Assembly: GCA_020723665.1 (NCBI GenBank)
Contig: DYIL01000007.1
Coordinates: 1-64,000, forward strand
From: Methyloversatilis universalis
GTDB lineage: Bacteria; Pseudomonadota; Gammaproteobacteria; Methylococcales; Methylococcaceae
DNA: 64,000 nt
Reading direction: 5' to 3'
Part shown: piece after piece, positions 27,784-36,931 of the stretch
Numbering within the stretch: position 1 is the first letter of the stretch
Layout: each line of letters begins with the position of its first letter
Made by a program: the position numbers and the translations under genes
The notes under the pieces: model-generated
The model's database searches: none
Seen by the model: only the letters and a program-made list of their open reading frames with translations
Told to the model about the DNA's origin: nothing

Positions 27784-29558
27784 ATAAGCGCCATTCCTGC
27801 GATGCCTATGACGCAGTGGTCGCCGACCAGGCCGCCTGCCACGCGCTGCTCAATTGTCTGATCAAGGAGTTTGCGCTGCCGCTGTCGCTGCTCGAAGACG
27901 ACTGGCGCAAGGAACCCCTGGCGCTGCCCTTTCAGCTGTACCGTCGCATCCGCTCGCAGCAGGCGTGGCCATTATCGATCCGGATGCCGGACGGCACCCG
28001 ATTCCTGGTGCTTGCCGACCGCCGCGACCCGTTGGGCAGCCAGTATTACGTATCGGGTGTTTTTGCCAAACGCATGCACGGACGATGGCAGCCGCTCGGG
28101 CTGGAGGCGCTGGCGGAATACTTGCTCGACAGCTGCTCCTCCGTCGCCGGGCGGAGCAATGGAGAACTGCTGGCCCAGATTCTGGCCAGCCGCGATCTCA
28201 AGCGGACGATCGTGGCTCATTCGGCCGACCGGCCGGTGCAGCCGCTCGCCGATTATTTGAGCAGCGAACAATGCCTCTGGTTCGGGCACCCGACACATCC
28301 CGCGCCCAAGGCGAGATTATGGCCGCAGCCGCTGCAAGCGGAGGACTTTTCACCCGAGTTTCGCGCATCGGTGCGGCTGCACCTGTTCGAGGTGCCGCTC
28401 AGAGGACTGTGGATAGGGACCAACGATCTTTCCGATCAAGACGTCCTGGCCGGTCTTGCCGATCAATCGGCGGCTCGGCCGGGGCACGCGATCCTCAGCA
28501 TGCATCCGATACAGGCGGAACTGTTTCGGTCCGACGGCCGGGTTCGGCAGCTGCTGGAGACGGGGCGTATCAGGGATCTGGGGAGAACGGGTTTCCGGGC
28601 TTTTCCCACGGCCTCGGTAAGAACCCTTTATGTGCAGGGACATGACTACTTCATAAAAGGCTCGCTGAACATACGCATCACCAACTGCGTACGCAAACAC
28701 GCGTGGTACGAGCTGGAAAGCGCCCTGATCGTCGATCGTCTCCTCAAACGCTTGATCAGCGAGCACCGGGAATCCACCGGCGGCTTGCAAGCGGTTGAAG
28801 AACCGGCGGCCGTCAGTTGGTCTCCGGAGGATCATTCAGATGAAGACCGGCTCTGGTTCCGGGAACAGACCGGTGCGATCCTGCGACGCAACTTCTGCCG
28901 GGAAGAATGCGAGAACCATTGCCTGATGGCCGGCACGCTGTTCGGCCGGGATTTCGCCTTACTCCCCAACATTCTGCCTTTTCTGGAGCAACATCTGGGC
29001 AGAGTCCCGGACCCGGACGAACTGTTGCGATGGTTCGAGCGCTACCAGGCCTTGCTGCTGCGCCCGGTATTGAGCCTGTTCTTCAACCATGGCGTGGTGC
29101 TCGAGCCTCATTTGCAGAATACGGTGCTGGTCCACCGGGACGGACAACCCGTCAAGCTGCTCCTGCGCGACCATGAAGGCGTCAAGCTGACGGCCGAGCG
29201 AGGCATGCGCTGGGTTCCCGAGGAGACGCACGAACGTATCAAACAATCCTTGGCATACCCTCGATCGCAAGGCTGGAGCCGGATCGCCTACTGCCTGTTC
29301 GTCAACAATCTCGCCGAGGCCGTACTGGCGTTGACTCACGGCCGGCCGCAGCTCGCCCCGGCGATGTGGCGGGCGGTTTACCGCCAACTCCGGGCCGTCC
29401 GGTCCGAACTGCAAGCGCCGGCTCCCGAGCTCGATGAATTGCTCCGGGGCGGATCGATTCCCTGCAAAACCAACCTGACCGTCCGGCTGGCAGCCGCCGC
29501 CGACCGGCATGCGGGCTATCGCCCGCTCCGCTCGCCCTGGCAAGAGCTTGCGCAATGA
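27780..29558 (+). CDS. IucA/IucC-family (NIS) siderophore synthetase, AcsD-position
   Basis: A 592-residue NRPS-independent siderophore synthetase, which adenylates a carboxylate (usually citrate) and couples it to an amine or alcohol. Family motifs visible: ILSMHPIQAELF, FPTASVRTLYV, KGSLNIRITNCVRK, and near the end NHGVVLEPHLQNTVLVHRDGQPVKLLLRDHEG, which is the nucleotide/citrate-binding region. I start at ATG 27780, which overlaps the upstream stop. The gene order that follows (decarboxylase, MFS exporter, second synthetase, aldolase-type citrate synthase, third synthetase) matches acsD-acsE-yhcA-acsC-acsB-acsA of achromobactin clusters, so AcsD is the positional equivalent; substrate specificity cannot be read from sequence alone. 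Confidence 0.85.
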   Translation: MNKRHSCDAYDAVVADQAACHALLNCLIKEFALPLSLLEDDWRKEPLALPFQLYRRIRSQQAWPLSIRMPDGTRFLVLADRRDPLGSQYYVSGVFAKRMHGRWQPLGLEALAEYLLDSCSSVAGRSNGELLAQILASRDLKRTIVAHSADRPVQPLADYLSSEQCLWFGHPTHPAPKARLWPQPLQAEDFSPEFRASVRLHLFEVPLRGLWIGTNDLSDQDVLAGLADQSAARPGHAILSMHPIQAELFRSDGRVRQLLETGRIRDLGRTGFRAFPTASVRTLYVQGHDYFIKGSLNIRITNCVRKHAWYELESALIVDRLLKRLISEHRESTGGLQAVEEPAAVSWSPEDHSDEDRLWFREQTGAILRRNFCREECENHCLMAGTLFGRDFALLPNILPFLEQHLGRVPDPDELLRWFERYQALLLRPVLSLFFNHGVVLEPHLQNTVLVHRDGQPVKLLLRDHEGVKLTAERGMRWVPEETHERIKQSLAYPRSQGWSRIAYCLFVNNLAEAVLALTHGRPQLAPAMWRAVYRQLRAVRSELQAPAPELDELLRGGSIPCKTNLTVRLAAAADRHAGYRPLRSPWQELAQ

Positions 29559-30586
29559 CGCCCAGCTTGACAGACCGATTGCCGGCGGCGGTTTTGAACC
29601 GGATCAAAGCGCTGGCGGAAGCTCATCCGGAGCCGCTGTCGGCGTACGTCTACGACTTGGGCGCGCTGAAGAATCACGCGCTGTGGCTCAAATCCTTCCT
29701 GCCGCAAGGGGTCGAGCTTTATTACGCCATCAAGGCGAACAGCGAGCCGGAAATCCTGGAAACGCTCGCGCCCTGGGTGGACGGTTTCGAGATTTCTTCG
29801 GGCGGTGAAATTCAAAGAGTTTCGAACTGCCCGATCCGCAAGAACTTTATTTTTTCCGGACCGGGAAAGCTGGATTCGGACCTGAGCCTCGCGATGAGGC
29901 AGCGGGTCGAGATGATTCATGTGGAGAGCCTCGACGAGATACGCCGTTTGACCCGGATCGCCGCGAGCCTGAACCGCAAGCAATCGGTGCTGATCCGCAT
30001 CAATCCGGTATTGCCCGGCCACCTGGCGACCCGGCTGTCGATGGCCGGCATGCCGACGCCGTTCGGGATCGACGAGCAGCAGCTGGCGCAGGCGATAGCG
30101 CTGGTCGAGCAAAGCCAATCTCTGGTTTTGAGCGGCTTCCATATTCACGCGATGTCTCATCAGACCCGGGTCGATCGCCATCGGCAGCTGCTGGACTGGT
30201 ACCTGGAGAGATGGCCGGTTTGGAAGTCGCTGGTTTCCAATGCGCAAACCGTTCGGTATTTGAACGTGGGCGGCGGCATGGGCGTGGACTACCAGCATGC
30301 GGAGCAGTTCGACTGGCCCGGTTTGTGCCGGCACTTGGAGGAACGGCTGAAAAGCTGCCCGAACCCGCCCATCGTGCGCTTCGAGCCCGGCCGCTACGTC
30401 ACCGCGTTCTGCGGGTACTACCTGATGCAGATCCTGGATATCAAGCAAAACCACGGCCAAAGCTTCGCGGTATGCCGGGGCGGAACCCATCACTTCCGCT
30501 TGCCGGCGGCGCAGGGCCACGATCATCCGGTGATCCACGTTCCGATACGGCGGACGGGCGACGGTCCGGCGGAATCCGGAGCGAAA

Positions 30587-32001
30587 GGTAGTGTGCTGAC
30601 TTGTGTGCAAAAGCGCCCGGGGTAGCAAGTGGGCGAGTGGTCATGGTAATAGGTTGATTGTTTAGACCGACCTTGAACCCTGAAGGAGGGCAAACCATGA
30701 CCACGAGGAAGCATAAGACGAAGTTGTCGGCAGTGGAAGCGGTCACGGGCGACCGTGATCTGATGAAGGCGCTGATGAAGGAGGCGCTGCAGGAAGTGCT
30801 GGAAGGCGAGATGACGGAATTTCTGGGAGCGGCTCCGGGCGAGCGGACGGAAGGCAGAAATGGCTATCGAGCTGGCTACTACGGGCGCAACCTGGTCACC
30901 CGGATCGGCAAGCTGGAACTGCGCGTGCCGCGGGACAGGAGCGGCGAATTCTCCACGGCCTTGTTCGAACGCTATGCGCGCAGCGAGAAGGCCCTGGTGG
31001 CAGCCTTGGCCGAGATGTACGTACAGGGCGTCTCCACCCGCAAGGTCAAGGCCATCACCGAAGAGCTATGCGGCCACAGCTTCTCGGCCAGTGCGATCAG
31101 CGCCATCAACAAGGGACTGGACCAATCGCTGGCGCGGTTTGCCAGCCGCCATCTGGACGAACCCTATCCCTACCTGATCCTCGATGCCCGTTACGAGAAG
31201 GTACGGGATGCGGGGGTGATCAGCCACCGGGCAGTCCTGATCGCCATCGGCATCAACTGGGAAGGGCAGCGGCAGGTGCTTGCCGTCGAACTGGCCAACC
31301 GCGAGAGCCAGAGCAGCTGGAAGGACTTCCTGACCCGGCTGAAAGAGCGTGGCCTGTCGGGTGTCGAGTTTGTCGTCTCCGACGACCATGCTGGTCTGAA
31401 GAAAGCCATCCGCGAGGTCCTGACCGAAGCCGGCTGGCAGCGCTGCTACGTGCATTTCCTGAGGAACGCTCTCGACTACCTGCCGAGGAAGGCCGACGAC
31501 GATTGTCTTCAGGAGCTGCGCTGGATTTACGACCGGCGCGACATCCAGGAAGCCAACCGGGACCTGGCGGACTGGATTGCCAAGTGGCAAGGCAAGTACC
31601 CGAAACTGGTCGATTGGGTCGAATCCAACATTGCTGAGACGCTGACGTTCTATCGCCTGCCTCGTGCTCATCACAAGCACATGAAGAGCACGAACATGCT
31701 GGAGCGGCTCAACGAGGAGATCAAGCGCAGAACCCGTGTCGTCCGCATCTTCCCAAATGCTGATTCCTGCCTGCGGCTGATCCGGGCCCTATGTGTCGAA
31801 ACCCACGAGACCTGGCTAGAGGACAGCCGTTACCTGAACATGATGCTCCTGACGGAGCAGAAGAAGGAGTTGCTGAGACTGGCCGCGTGAGCGACCGCGC
31901 TGTTATCGCTGCTTCGAGCTTCGCCCTCAGCATCGACAACAGCGCAAACAAATTCAACCAATTACCTGATCACGAATTTGCACAACTTGACGCACACAAC
32001 T
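30587..32001 (+). mobile_element. IS256-family insertion sequence with 8-bp target duplication
   Basis: A 1415-bp element flanked by direct repeats GAGCGAAA at 30579-30586 and 32002-32009. Imperfect terminal inverted repeats lie just inside (GTGTGC...TGTGCAAA from 30591; its complement TTTGCACA...GCACAC ending at 31997). It carries a single intact transposase gene. The perfect target duplication and the intact transposase suggest a recent insertion. Confidence 0.93.
30697..31890 (+). CDS. IS256-family transposase
   Basis: A 397-residue DDE transposase. The start is ATG 30697, preceded by AAGGAGGG at 30680-30687. N-terminal TEFLGAAPGERTEGRNGYRAGYY and LRVPRDRSGEF are family signatures. Catalytic acidic residues can be placed in YLILDARYEKVR (first Asp), VVSDDHAGLKKA (second Asp) and STNMLERLNEEIKRR (Glu). 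Length and layout are those of a complete Mutator/IS256 enzyme, with no frameshift. It lies inside the decarboxylase gene in the same orientation as the siderophore operon. Confidence 0.95.
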   Translation: MTTRKHKTKLSAVEAVTGDRDLMKALMKEALQEVLEGEMTEFLGAAPGERTEGRNGYRAGYYGRNLVTRIGKLELRVPRDRSGEFSTALFERYARSEKALVAALAEMYVQGVSTRKVKAITEELCGHSFSASAISAINKGLDQSLARFASRHLDEPYPYLILDARYEKVRDAGVISHRAVLIAIGINWEGQRQVLAVELANRESQSSWKDFLTRLKERGLSGVEFVVSDDHAGLKKAIREVLTEAGWQRCYVHFLRNALDYLPRKADDDCLQELRWIYDRRDIQEANRDLADWIAKWQGKYPKLVDWVESNIAETLTFYRLPRAHHKHMKSTNMLERLNEEIKRRTRVVRIFPNADSCLRLIRALCVETHETWLEDSRYLNMMLLTEQKKELLRLAA

Positions 32002-32226
32002 GAGCGAAACTCGCGTTGACCGTCGTCGGCCAGCTTTGCACGCCCAAGGACGTGCTGGCCCGAAACATCACCCTGTCGAACCCCGAAGTCGGCGACATGC
32101 TGGTCCTGCCGCTGGCCGGCGCCTACGGCTACAACATTTCCCATGCCGACTTTCTATGCCATCCGCGCCCTATCCAGGTTTTTCTGGAAGCCGATCAAAC
32201 GAACGCATCAATGGGGAGCCATCATC

Positions 32227-33609
32227 ATGCAGCAAACGCGCGTCAGCGAACTTAACAACAACCGGATTTTTCTCGAAAGCCAGGCGGCGCGGGAATCGAA
32301 CGCCCGGTCTTATCCGCGGCGCCTGCCGCTGGCGATCAAGAAGGCCGAAGGCATACAGGTCACGGACATGGACGGCAAGGTTTATTACGATTGTCTCGCC
32401 GGCGCCGGGACCTTGGCTTTGGGACACAATCATCCCGTGGTGGTCGAGGCGATCAAATCCACGCTGGATCAAAAACTGCCGTTGCATACGCTGGACATCA
32501 CGACACCGCTGAAGGAGGCCTTCGTCGACGAGTTGTTCGCCAGCCTGCCCGAGCAGTTTGCGCGAGACGCGCGCATCCATTTCTGCGGGCCGACCGGCGC
32601 GGATGCCGTCGAAGCGGCGGTCAAGCTCGCCAAAACCGTGACCGGGCGCAGCGGGATATTCGCCTTCCACGGCGGCTATCACGGCTCGACCCATGCCGGC
32701 ATGAGCCTGAGCGGCACGCTGCACCAGAAAGGCGAGATCCCGGGACTGATGCCGGATGTGCATTTTCTTCCGTATCCCTATGCCTACCGCTGTCCGTTCG
32801 GGGTCGGAGGAGAGCAATGCCAGCGCCTCGGCATCCGCTACATACGGAGCATCCTGAACGACCCGGAAAGCGGCGTGCGGCCTCCGGCAGCGATGGTGCT
32901 GGAAATCGTGCAGGGCGAAGGCGGCTCCATTCCGGCGCCGGCCGAGTGGCTGCGCGAAATACGCCGCATCACCGAACAGCACGGCATCGTCCTGATCGTC
33001 GACGAGGTGCAGACCGGCTTCGGCAGGACCGGGAAGCTGTTCGCCTTCGAGCACGCCGGCATCCTGCCGGACATCTTGGTGTTGTCGAAAGCCATAGGCG
33101 GCAGCCTGCCGCTCTCGGTGCTGGTCTACCGTAAACAATTCGACTGCTGGAGACCCGGCGCCCATATCGGGACCTTCCGGGGAAATCAACTCGCGATGGC
33201 GGCGGGCCTGGCTAGCCTGAGATACATCAACGGCCGGAATATTCCCGAACAGGCCGGGCTGCGCGGCCGGCAACTGATGCAGCGGCTGCTCGACCTTAAA
33301 GCGAAAGTGAGCGAGATCGGCGATGTGCGGGGACTCGGGCTGATGATCGGCGTCGAGGTCGTGCACGGGCAAGGCGAAACCGACAGCCTGGGCCAGCCCC
33401 TGGCGCATCCGGAACTGGCCGCCTCGATCCAGCGCAAATGTTTCCAGCGGGGACTGATCCTCGAGCTCGGCGGCAGGCATTCCTCGGTGATCCGGTTCCT
33501 GCCTCCGCTGATCGTTACCGCATCCGAGATTGACGCCATCGCGGAGATTTTCTCCGGCGCGGTCAGAGAAGCCTGCGGCGCCGCTCAAGAGATGAACGCC
33601 CTCGCATGA
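32227..33609 (+). CDS. dat: Diaminobutyrate--2-oxoglutarate aminotransferase
   Basis: Class III PLP aminotransferase that makes L-2,4-diaminobutyrate from aspartate semialdehyde. ATG 32227, with GGGGAG at 32212-32217, gives 460 residues; the frame is open to 32143, but that part overlaps the decarboxylase tail. Diagnostic stretches: ESNARSYPRRLPLAIKKAEG, DCLAGAGTLALGHNHP, HFCGPTGADAVEAA and VDEVQTGFGRTG, with the PLP lysine in VLSKAIGGSLP. Diaminobutyrate is a building block of achromobactin, which supports that type of product over staphyloferrin B (no SbnA/SbnB genes are present). It is immediately downstream of the IS-disrupted gene, so transcription may be affected by the insertion. Confidence 0.9.
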   Translation: MQQTRVSELNNNRIFLESQAARESNARSYPRRLPLAIKKAEGIQVTDMDGKVYYDCLAGAGTLALGHNHPVVVEAIKSTLDQKLPLHTLDITTPLKEAFVDELFASLPEQFARDARIHFCGPTGADAVEAAVKLAKTVTGRSGIFAFHGGYHGSTHAGMSLSGTLHQKGEIPGLMPDVHFLPYPYAYRCPFGVGGEQCQRLGIRYIRSILNDPESGVRPPAAMVLEIVQGEGGSIPAPAEWLREIRRITEQHGIVLIVDEVQTGFGRTGKLFAFEHAGILPDILVLSKAIGGSLPLSVLVYRKQFDCWRPGAHIGTFRGNQLAMAAGLASLRYINGRNIPEQAGLRGRQLMQRLLDLKAKVSEIGDVRGLGLMIGVEVVHGQGETDSLGQPLAHPELAASIQRKCFQRGLILELGGRHSSVIRFLPPLIVTASEIDAIAEIFSGAVREACGAAQEMNALA

Positions 33610-35036
33610 AATGGAACTCAGCGAAGCCGGCTCCGCGCCGGCGGGTGGTCGCCGCCGTACTGCTAGGGACACTCGCGGTCAGTCTCAACAATACCGCGCT
33701 GAATCCGGCCATCCCCGAATTCATGGCGGTTTTCGGCATCGGCGCGGCGGCGGCGAGCTGGATCATGACGGGTTTCATGATCAGCATGGGCATTACCATG
33801 CCGGTCACCGGTTTTCTGAGCCATAAGTTCGGCAAAAAAGCCTTGTACCTGTTCGGTCTGGGCTTGTTCATCGGCGGCTCTTGCATCGGCGCGCTGGCGG
33901 TATCCATGCCCTGGGTGATCGCCGCAAGAAGCATACAGGGTGTCGCCGGCGGCCTAATGATCCCGCTCTCGCTCGCGCTGATCTTCGAGGTCTATCCCAA
34001 AGATCAACGGGGCAGAATCACCGGGGCATGGGGCACGGCGGTGATGCTGGCGCCGGCTGTCGGCCCCGTGGTCGGCGGCCTGCTGGTGCAGTTCTTCGAC
34101 TGGCACGCGCTGTTCCTGATGAATCTTCCCGCCGGCGTGCTGGGCTGGCTGATCGGCGCTTACAGTCTGCCGGCAAGCCCGGATCGCACGCCGCGGGAAT
34201 TCGATTGGCAAGGCTTCGTGCTGGTCACGCTGGGCGTCGGGATCCTGCTGCTCAGCTTGAGCGGCTTGACCGATCCGGCCGCGCTTGTCGATCCACGGAA
34301 TCTCTCGTCGATCGCCGCCGCCTTGTCGTGCCTGGCGCTGTTCGTCCGGGTGGAGCTTCGCAAGGCGCATCCTCTGTTGAATCTCAGGATCTTCGCCATC
34401 GGCAACTACGGCCTGAGCGTGGCGGTGGTGGTCGCCCAGTCGGTCGGCATGTTCGGATGCGTCGTGCTGCTCCCGCTGCTGATGCAGACCGTGCTGGGAT
34501 ACGGCGCCACCTGGACGGGTCTCGCGCTGTTCGGCACGGCGCTATGCGCCGGCGTCTTTTCCAATCTGGGCGGAACCCTCCTGGATGTCAAAGGTCCCCG
34601 CGGTGTCGTGACGGTCGGCCTGATCGTCACCGCCGTTTCGACCATGGCCTTCGGCTTCATCGACGAACACGCCCCCCTGTGGCTGATTTTCGCCCTGATG
34701 ATGGCTCGGGGCGTCGGGCTGGGACTGTCTTACATCCCGGTGACCACCGCGGGGCTCAATGCCATTCCCGAGCATCTGGTGACCCAGGGCTCGGCCATGA
34801 ACAACGTACTCCGAAGGGTAACGGCCTCGCTGGCTATCGTGCTGGCCTCCATCTATTTCGAAATCCGCCGCGCGCAGTTGACGGGCGGTGGCTTTACCCC
34901 GGCCAGCGCCGGTGCGACGGCCATCAACGAGATCTTCATCGCCATCGGCGTGCTGATCCTTCTGACCCTGCCCCTGGCGCTGCGGCTGCCCGCCGCTCGG
35001 CCTGCCGGGAGGCGGGCAGCCGCCGGCTCCTTGTGA
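33606..35036 (+). CDS. MFS (DHA2-type) siderophore exporter
   Basis: A 476-residue inner membrane transporter with about 14 hydrophobic segments. The N-terminal half has the motif-A region (GFLSHKFGKKALYLFGLGLFIGG), GVAGGLMIPLSLALIFEVYP and motif-C-like GTAVMLAPAVGPVVGGLL, typical of proton-driven drug efflux proteins of the DHA2/EmrB branch. Its location inside the NIS synthetase operon corresponds to YhcA in achromobactin and SbnD in staphyloferrin B clusters, pointing to siderophore secretion. It overlaps the aminotransferase gene by 4 bases. Confidence 0.88.
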   Translation: MKWNSAKPAPRRRVVAAVLLGTLAVSLNNTALNPAIPEFMAVFGIGAAAASWIMTGFMISMGITMPVTGFLSHKFGKKALYLFGLGLFIGGSCIGALAVSMPWVIAARSIQGVAGGLMIPLSLALIFEVYPKDQRGRITGAWGTAVMLAPAVGPVVGGLLVQFFDWHALFLMNLPAGVLGWLIGAYSLPASPDRTPREFDWQGFVLVTLGVGILLLSLSGLTDPAALVDPRNLSSIAAALSCLALFVRVELRKAHPLLNLRIFAIGNYGLSVAVVVAQSVGMFGCVVLLPLLMQTVLGYGATWTGLALFGTALCAGVFSNLGGTLLDVKGPRGVVTVGLIVTAVSTMAFGFIDEHAPLWLIFALMMARGVGLGLSYIPVTTAGLNAIPEHLVTQGSAMNNVLRRVTASLAIVLASIYFEIRRAQLTGGGFTPASAGATAINEIFIAIGVLILLTLPLALRLPAARPAGRRAAAGSL

Positions 35037-35080
35037 CCGGCAAACAACAACCGGACATTCCAACGTGACGAGGTACGCCC

Positions 35081-36931
35081 GTGGATGCTTTTCAAATCGA
35101 TGAATTCATAGACGAAACCCCATGCCAAGATCCCGGCGCAAGCTGGATCCGGACCCTGCATTCGAAGCACTATGCCGAAGTGGAACAGCGCGTGATCCGG
35201 CAGCTGATTCAGGCGCTGATTTTTGAAGGCATACTCCCTGCCGAATACCTGCCCCACGGCTCGGGCCAGTTTTTGCTGCATGGCAGGACGGCGGACGGCG
35301 AGTCCGTTGAATACCGCTGTTCGGGCCGGGTAAGAGACAGCTTCGGGCTGGTCAAGCTGGACCACCGGCCGGTGGTCCGTTTGGTCGGCGACAACCGGCC
35401 TGTTCCGGCCGGACTGCACGATGTTCTCACCGAGATCGTCGGCTGCATCCCGGAGACGAAACATCTCATGGCCTTCATGGACGAGCTGGAACAGACCCTG
35501 CTCAAGGATCTCCAGGCGCAAAGCCTGCCCAGCCCCGCCTTGCCGGCGAATCGGCAAGGCTATGACGAGCTGGAAGGCAGCATCCGGGACGCACATCTCT
35601 ATCATCCGTGCTACAAGTCGCGTATCGGCTTTTCCCTGGAAGACAACCGCATCTACGGTCCGGAATTCAAACAGGCTCTGAAGCCGCATTGGGTGGCCGT
35701 ACGCAAAACGAATGGCCGCATGAATCATTCGGCAAGAATCGACTATTCGAGCTTCATCCAGCGAGAGCTGGGCGAGCCGGATTACCGGCGCTTTGCTTCC
35801 ACCCTGCATCGGCAAAACGGAAACATCGAGGATTACTGGCTGATGCCGGTGCATCCCTGGCAGTGGCGCGAACGGATCGCTTCCGTCTTCCATCGCGAAC
35901 TGGCCGCACGGGATCTCGTCTGGCTGGGAACCGGAACGGACAGCTATCGAGCTCAGCAATCGATACGTACGCTGGCTAATTGCAGCGCCGGGGAAAAAGC
36001 CTACCTCAAACTGTCGCTGAGCATCACCAACACCTCTACCAGCCGGATTCTGGCCGCGCATACCGTGATGAACGGGCCGATCATCACCGACTGGCTGCAA
36101 GGCCTGATCGCCCGTGATCCTTATGCGAGAGAGCTTGATTTCGTGATTCTGGGCGAGGTGCTGGGAATCAGCTACGACTATGAGCGCATACCGGAATCCA
36201 GAAAATCAAAAGCGTACGGAACCTTGGGCGCAATCTGGCGCGAAAGCCTGCACGGCTATCTCCGCCGGGGAGAATCCGCGGCACCGTTCAACGGACTCTG
36301 CCACATCGAGGCGAGCGGCCGTCCGCTGATCGATCCCTGGATCAGGCAGCATGGCTTGCGCGCTTGGACCGAAAAGCTGCTGCATGCGGCGGTGAGTCCG
36401 ATCGTCTACATGCTGTTCGCCCACGGCATCGGCATGGAATCGCACGCTCAAAATATCGTGCTGATCCACAAGGACGGCTGGCCCACGCGCATCGCGCTGA
36501 AGGACTTTCACGACGGCGTACGCTTCTCGCCGCGGCACCTGGCTTATCCCGAGCGATGTCCGGAACTGGTTCCGGTGCCGGCCAGCCACGCACGCATCAA
36601 TCGCAATTCCTTCATCCTCACCGACGACCTGGACGCGGTCAGGGATTTTTCCTGCGACTCGTTCTTCTTCATCGGCCTCGCCGAGCTGGCGATCTTCCTC
36701 GCGCAGCATTACGAGCTGCCGGAAACCGAGTTCTGGTCGATGACGGCGGACGTGATACGCGCCTTCCAGGCCGGGCATCCCCAGCACCGAGCCCGCTTCA
36801 AGGCGTTCGACGTGTTCGCGGAAAGTTTTCAGGTCGAAGAACTGACCAAGCGGCGGCTCCTGGGCGACGACGAGCCCCGCTTTAAAGAGGTGCCTAATCC
36901 ATTACACGCATTCGGGCCGTCGCCGTGCTGA
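35081..36931 (+). CDS. IucA/IucC-family (NIS) siderophore synthetase, AcsC-position
   Basis: A 616-residue NIS synthetase from a GTG start at 35081. Motifs: VHPWQWRERIASVFH, QQSIRTLANCSAGEKAYLKLSLSITNTSTSR, HGIGMESHAQNIVLIHKDGWPTRIALKDFHDG. The HPWQ and SLSITNTSTSR segments belong to the ATP-binding half, and the ESHAQN...KDFHDG segment to the C-terminal acceptor half. Length is normal. It follows the exporter and overlaps the next gene by 7 bases, so it is translationally coupled. By gene order it corresponds to AcsC of achromobactin clusters. Confidence 0.9.
   Translation: MDAFQIDEFIDETPCQDPGASWIRTLHSKHYAEVEQRVIRQLIQALIFEGILPAEYLPHGSGQFLLHGRTADGESVEYRCSGRVRDSFGLVKLDHRPVVRLVGDNRPVPAGLHDVLTEIVGCIPETKHLMAFMDELEQTLLKDLQAQSLPSPALPANRQGYDELEGSIRDAHLYHPCYKSRIGFSLEDNRIYGPEFKQALKPHWVAVRKTNGRMNHSARIDYSSFIQRELGEPDYRRFASTLHRQNGNIEDYWLMPVHPWQWRERIASVFHRELAARDLVWLGTGTDSYRAQQSIRTLANCSAGEKAYLKLSLSITNTSTSRILAAHTVMNGPIITDWLQGLIARDPYARELDFVILGEVLGISYDYERIPESRKSKAYGTLGAIWRESLHGYLRRGESAAPFNGLCHIEASGRPLIDPWIRQHGLRAWTEKLLHAAVSPIVYMLFAHGIGMESHAQNIVLIHKDGWPTRIALKDFHDGVRFSPRHLAYPERCPELVPVPASHARINRNSFILTDDLDAVRDFSCDSFFFIGLAELAIFLAQHYELPETEFWSMTADVIRAFQAGHPQHRARFKAFDVFAESFQVEELTKRRLLGDDEPRFKEVPNPLHAFGPSPC

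Larger units (their letters stand above)
29555..32255 (+). pseudogene. AcsE/SbnH-like PLP decarboxylase disrupted by an IS256-family insertion
   Basis: Fold-type III PLP decarboxylase (diaminopimelate/ornithine decarboxylase family), which supplies the diamine or aminoalcohol unit in NIS siderophores. The 5' part (29555-30586, 344 codons) shows LYYAIKANSEPEIL with the PLP lysine, GFHIHAMSHQ, NVGGGMGVDY and RFEPGRYV. The 3' part resumes at 32010 in the same frame (LALTVVGQLCTPKDVLARN ... GAYGYNISHADFL) and stops at 32255. Removing the insertion and one 8-bp duplicate restores a 425-residue protein. As it stands, translation ends at 30625 after 12 foreign residues, losing the C-terminal Cys (QLCTPKD) and Tyr-containing segment that complete the active site. 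The original frame overlaps the next gene by 29 bases. Confidence 0.92.
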
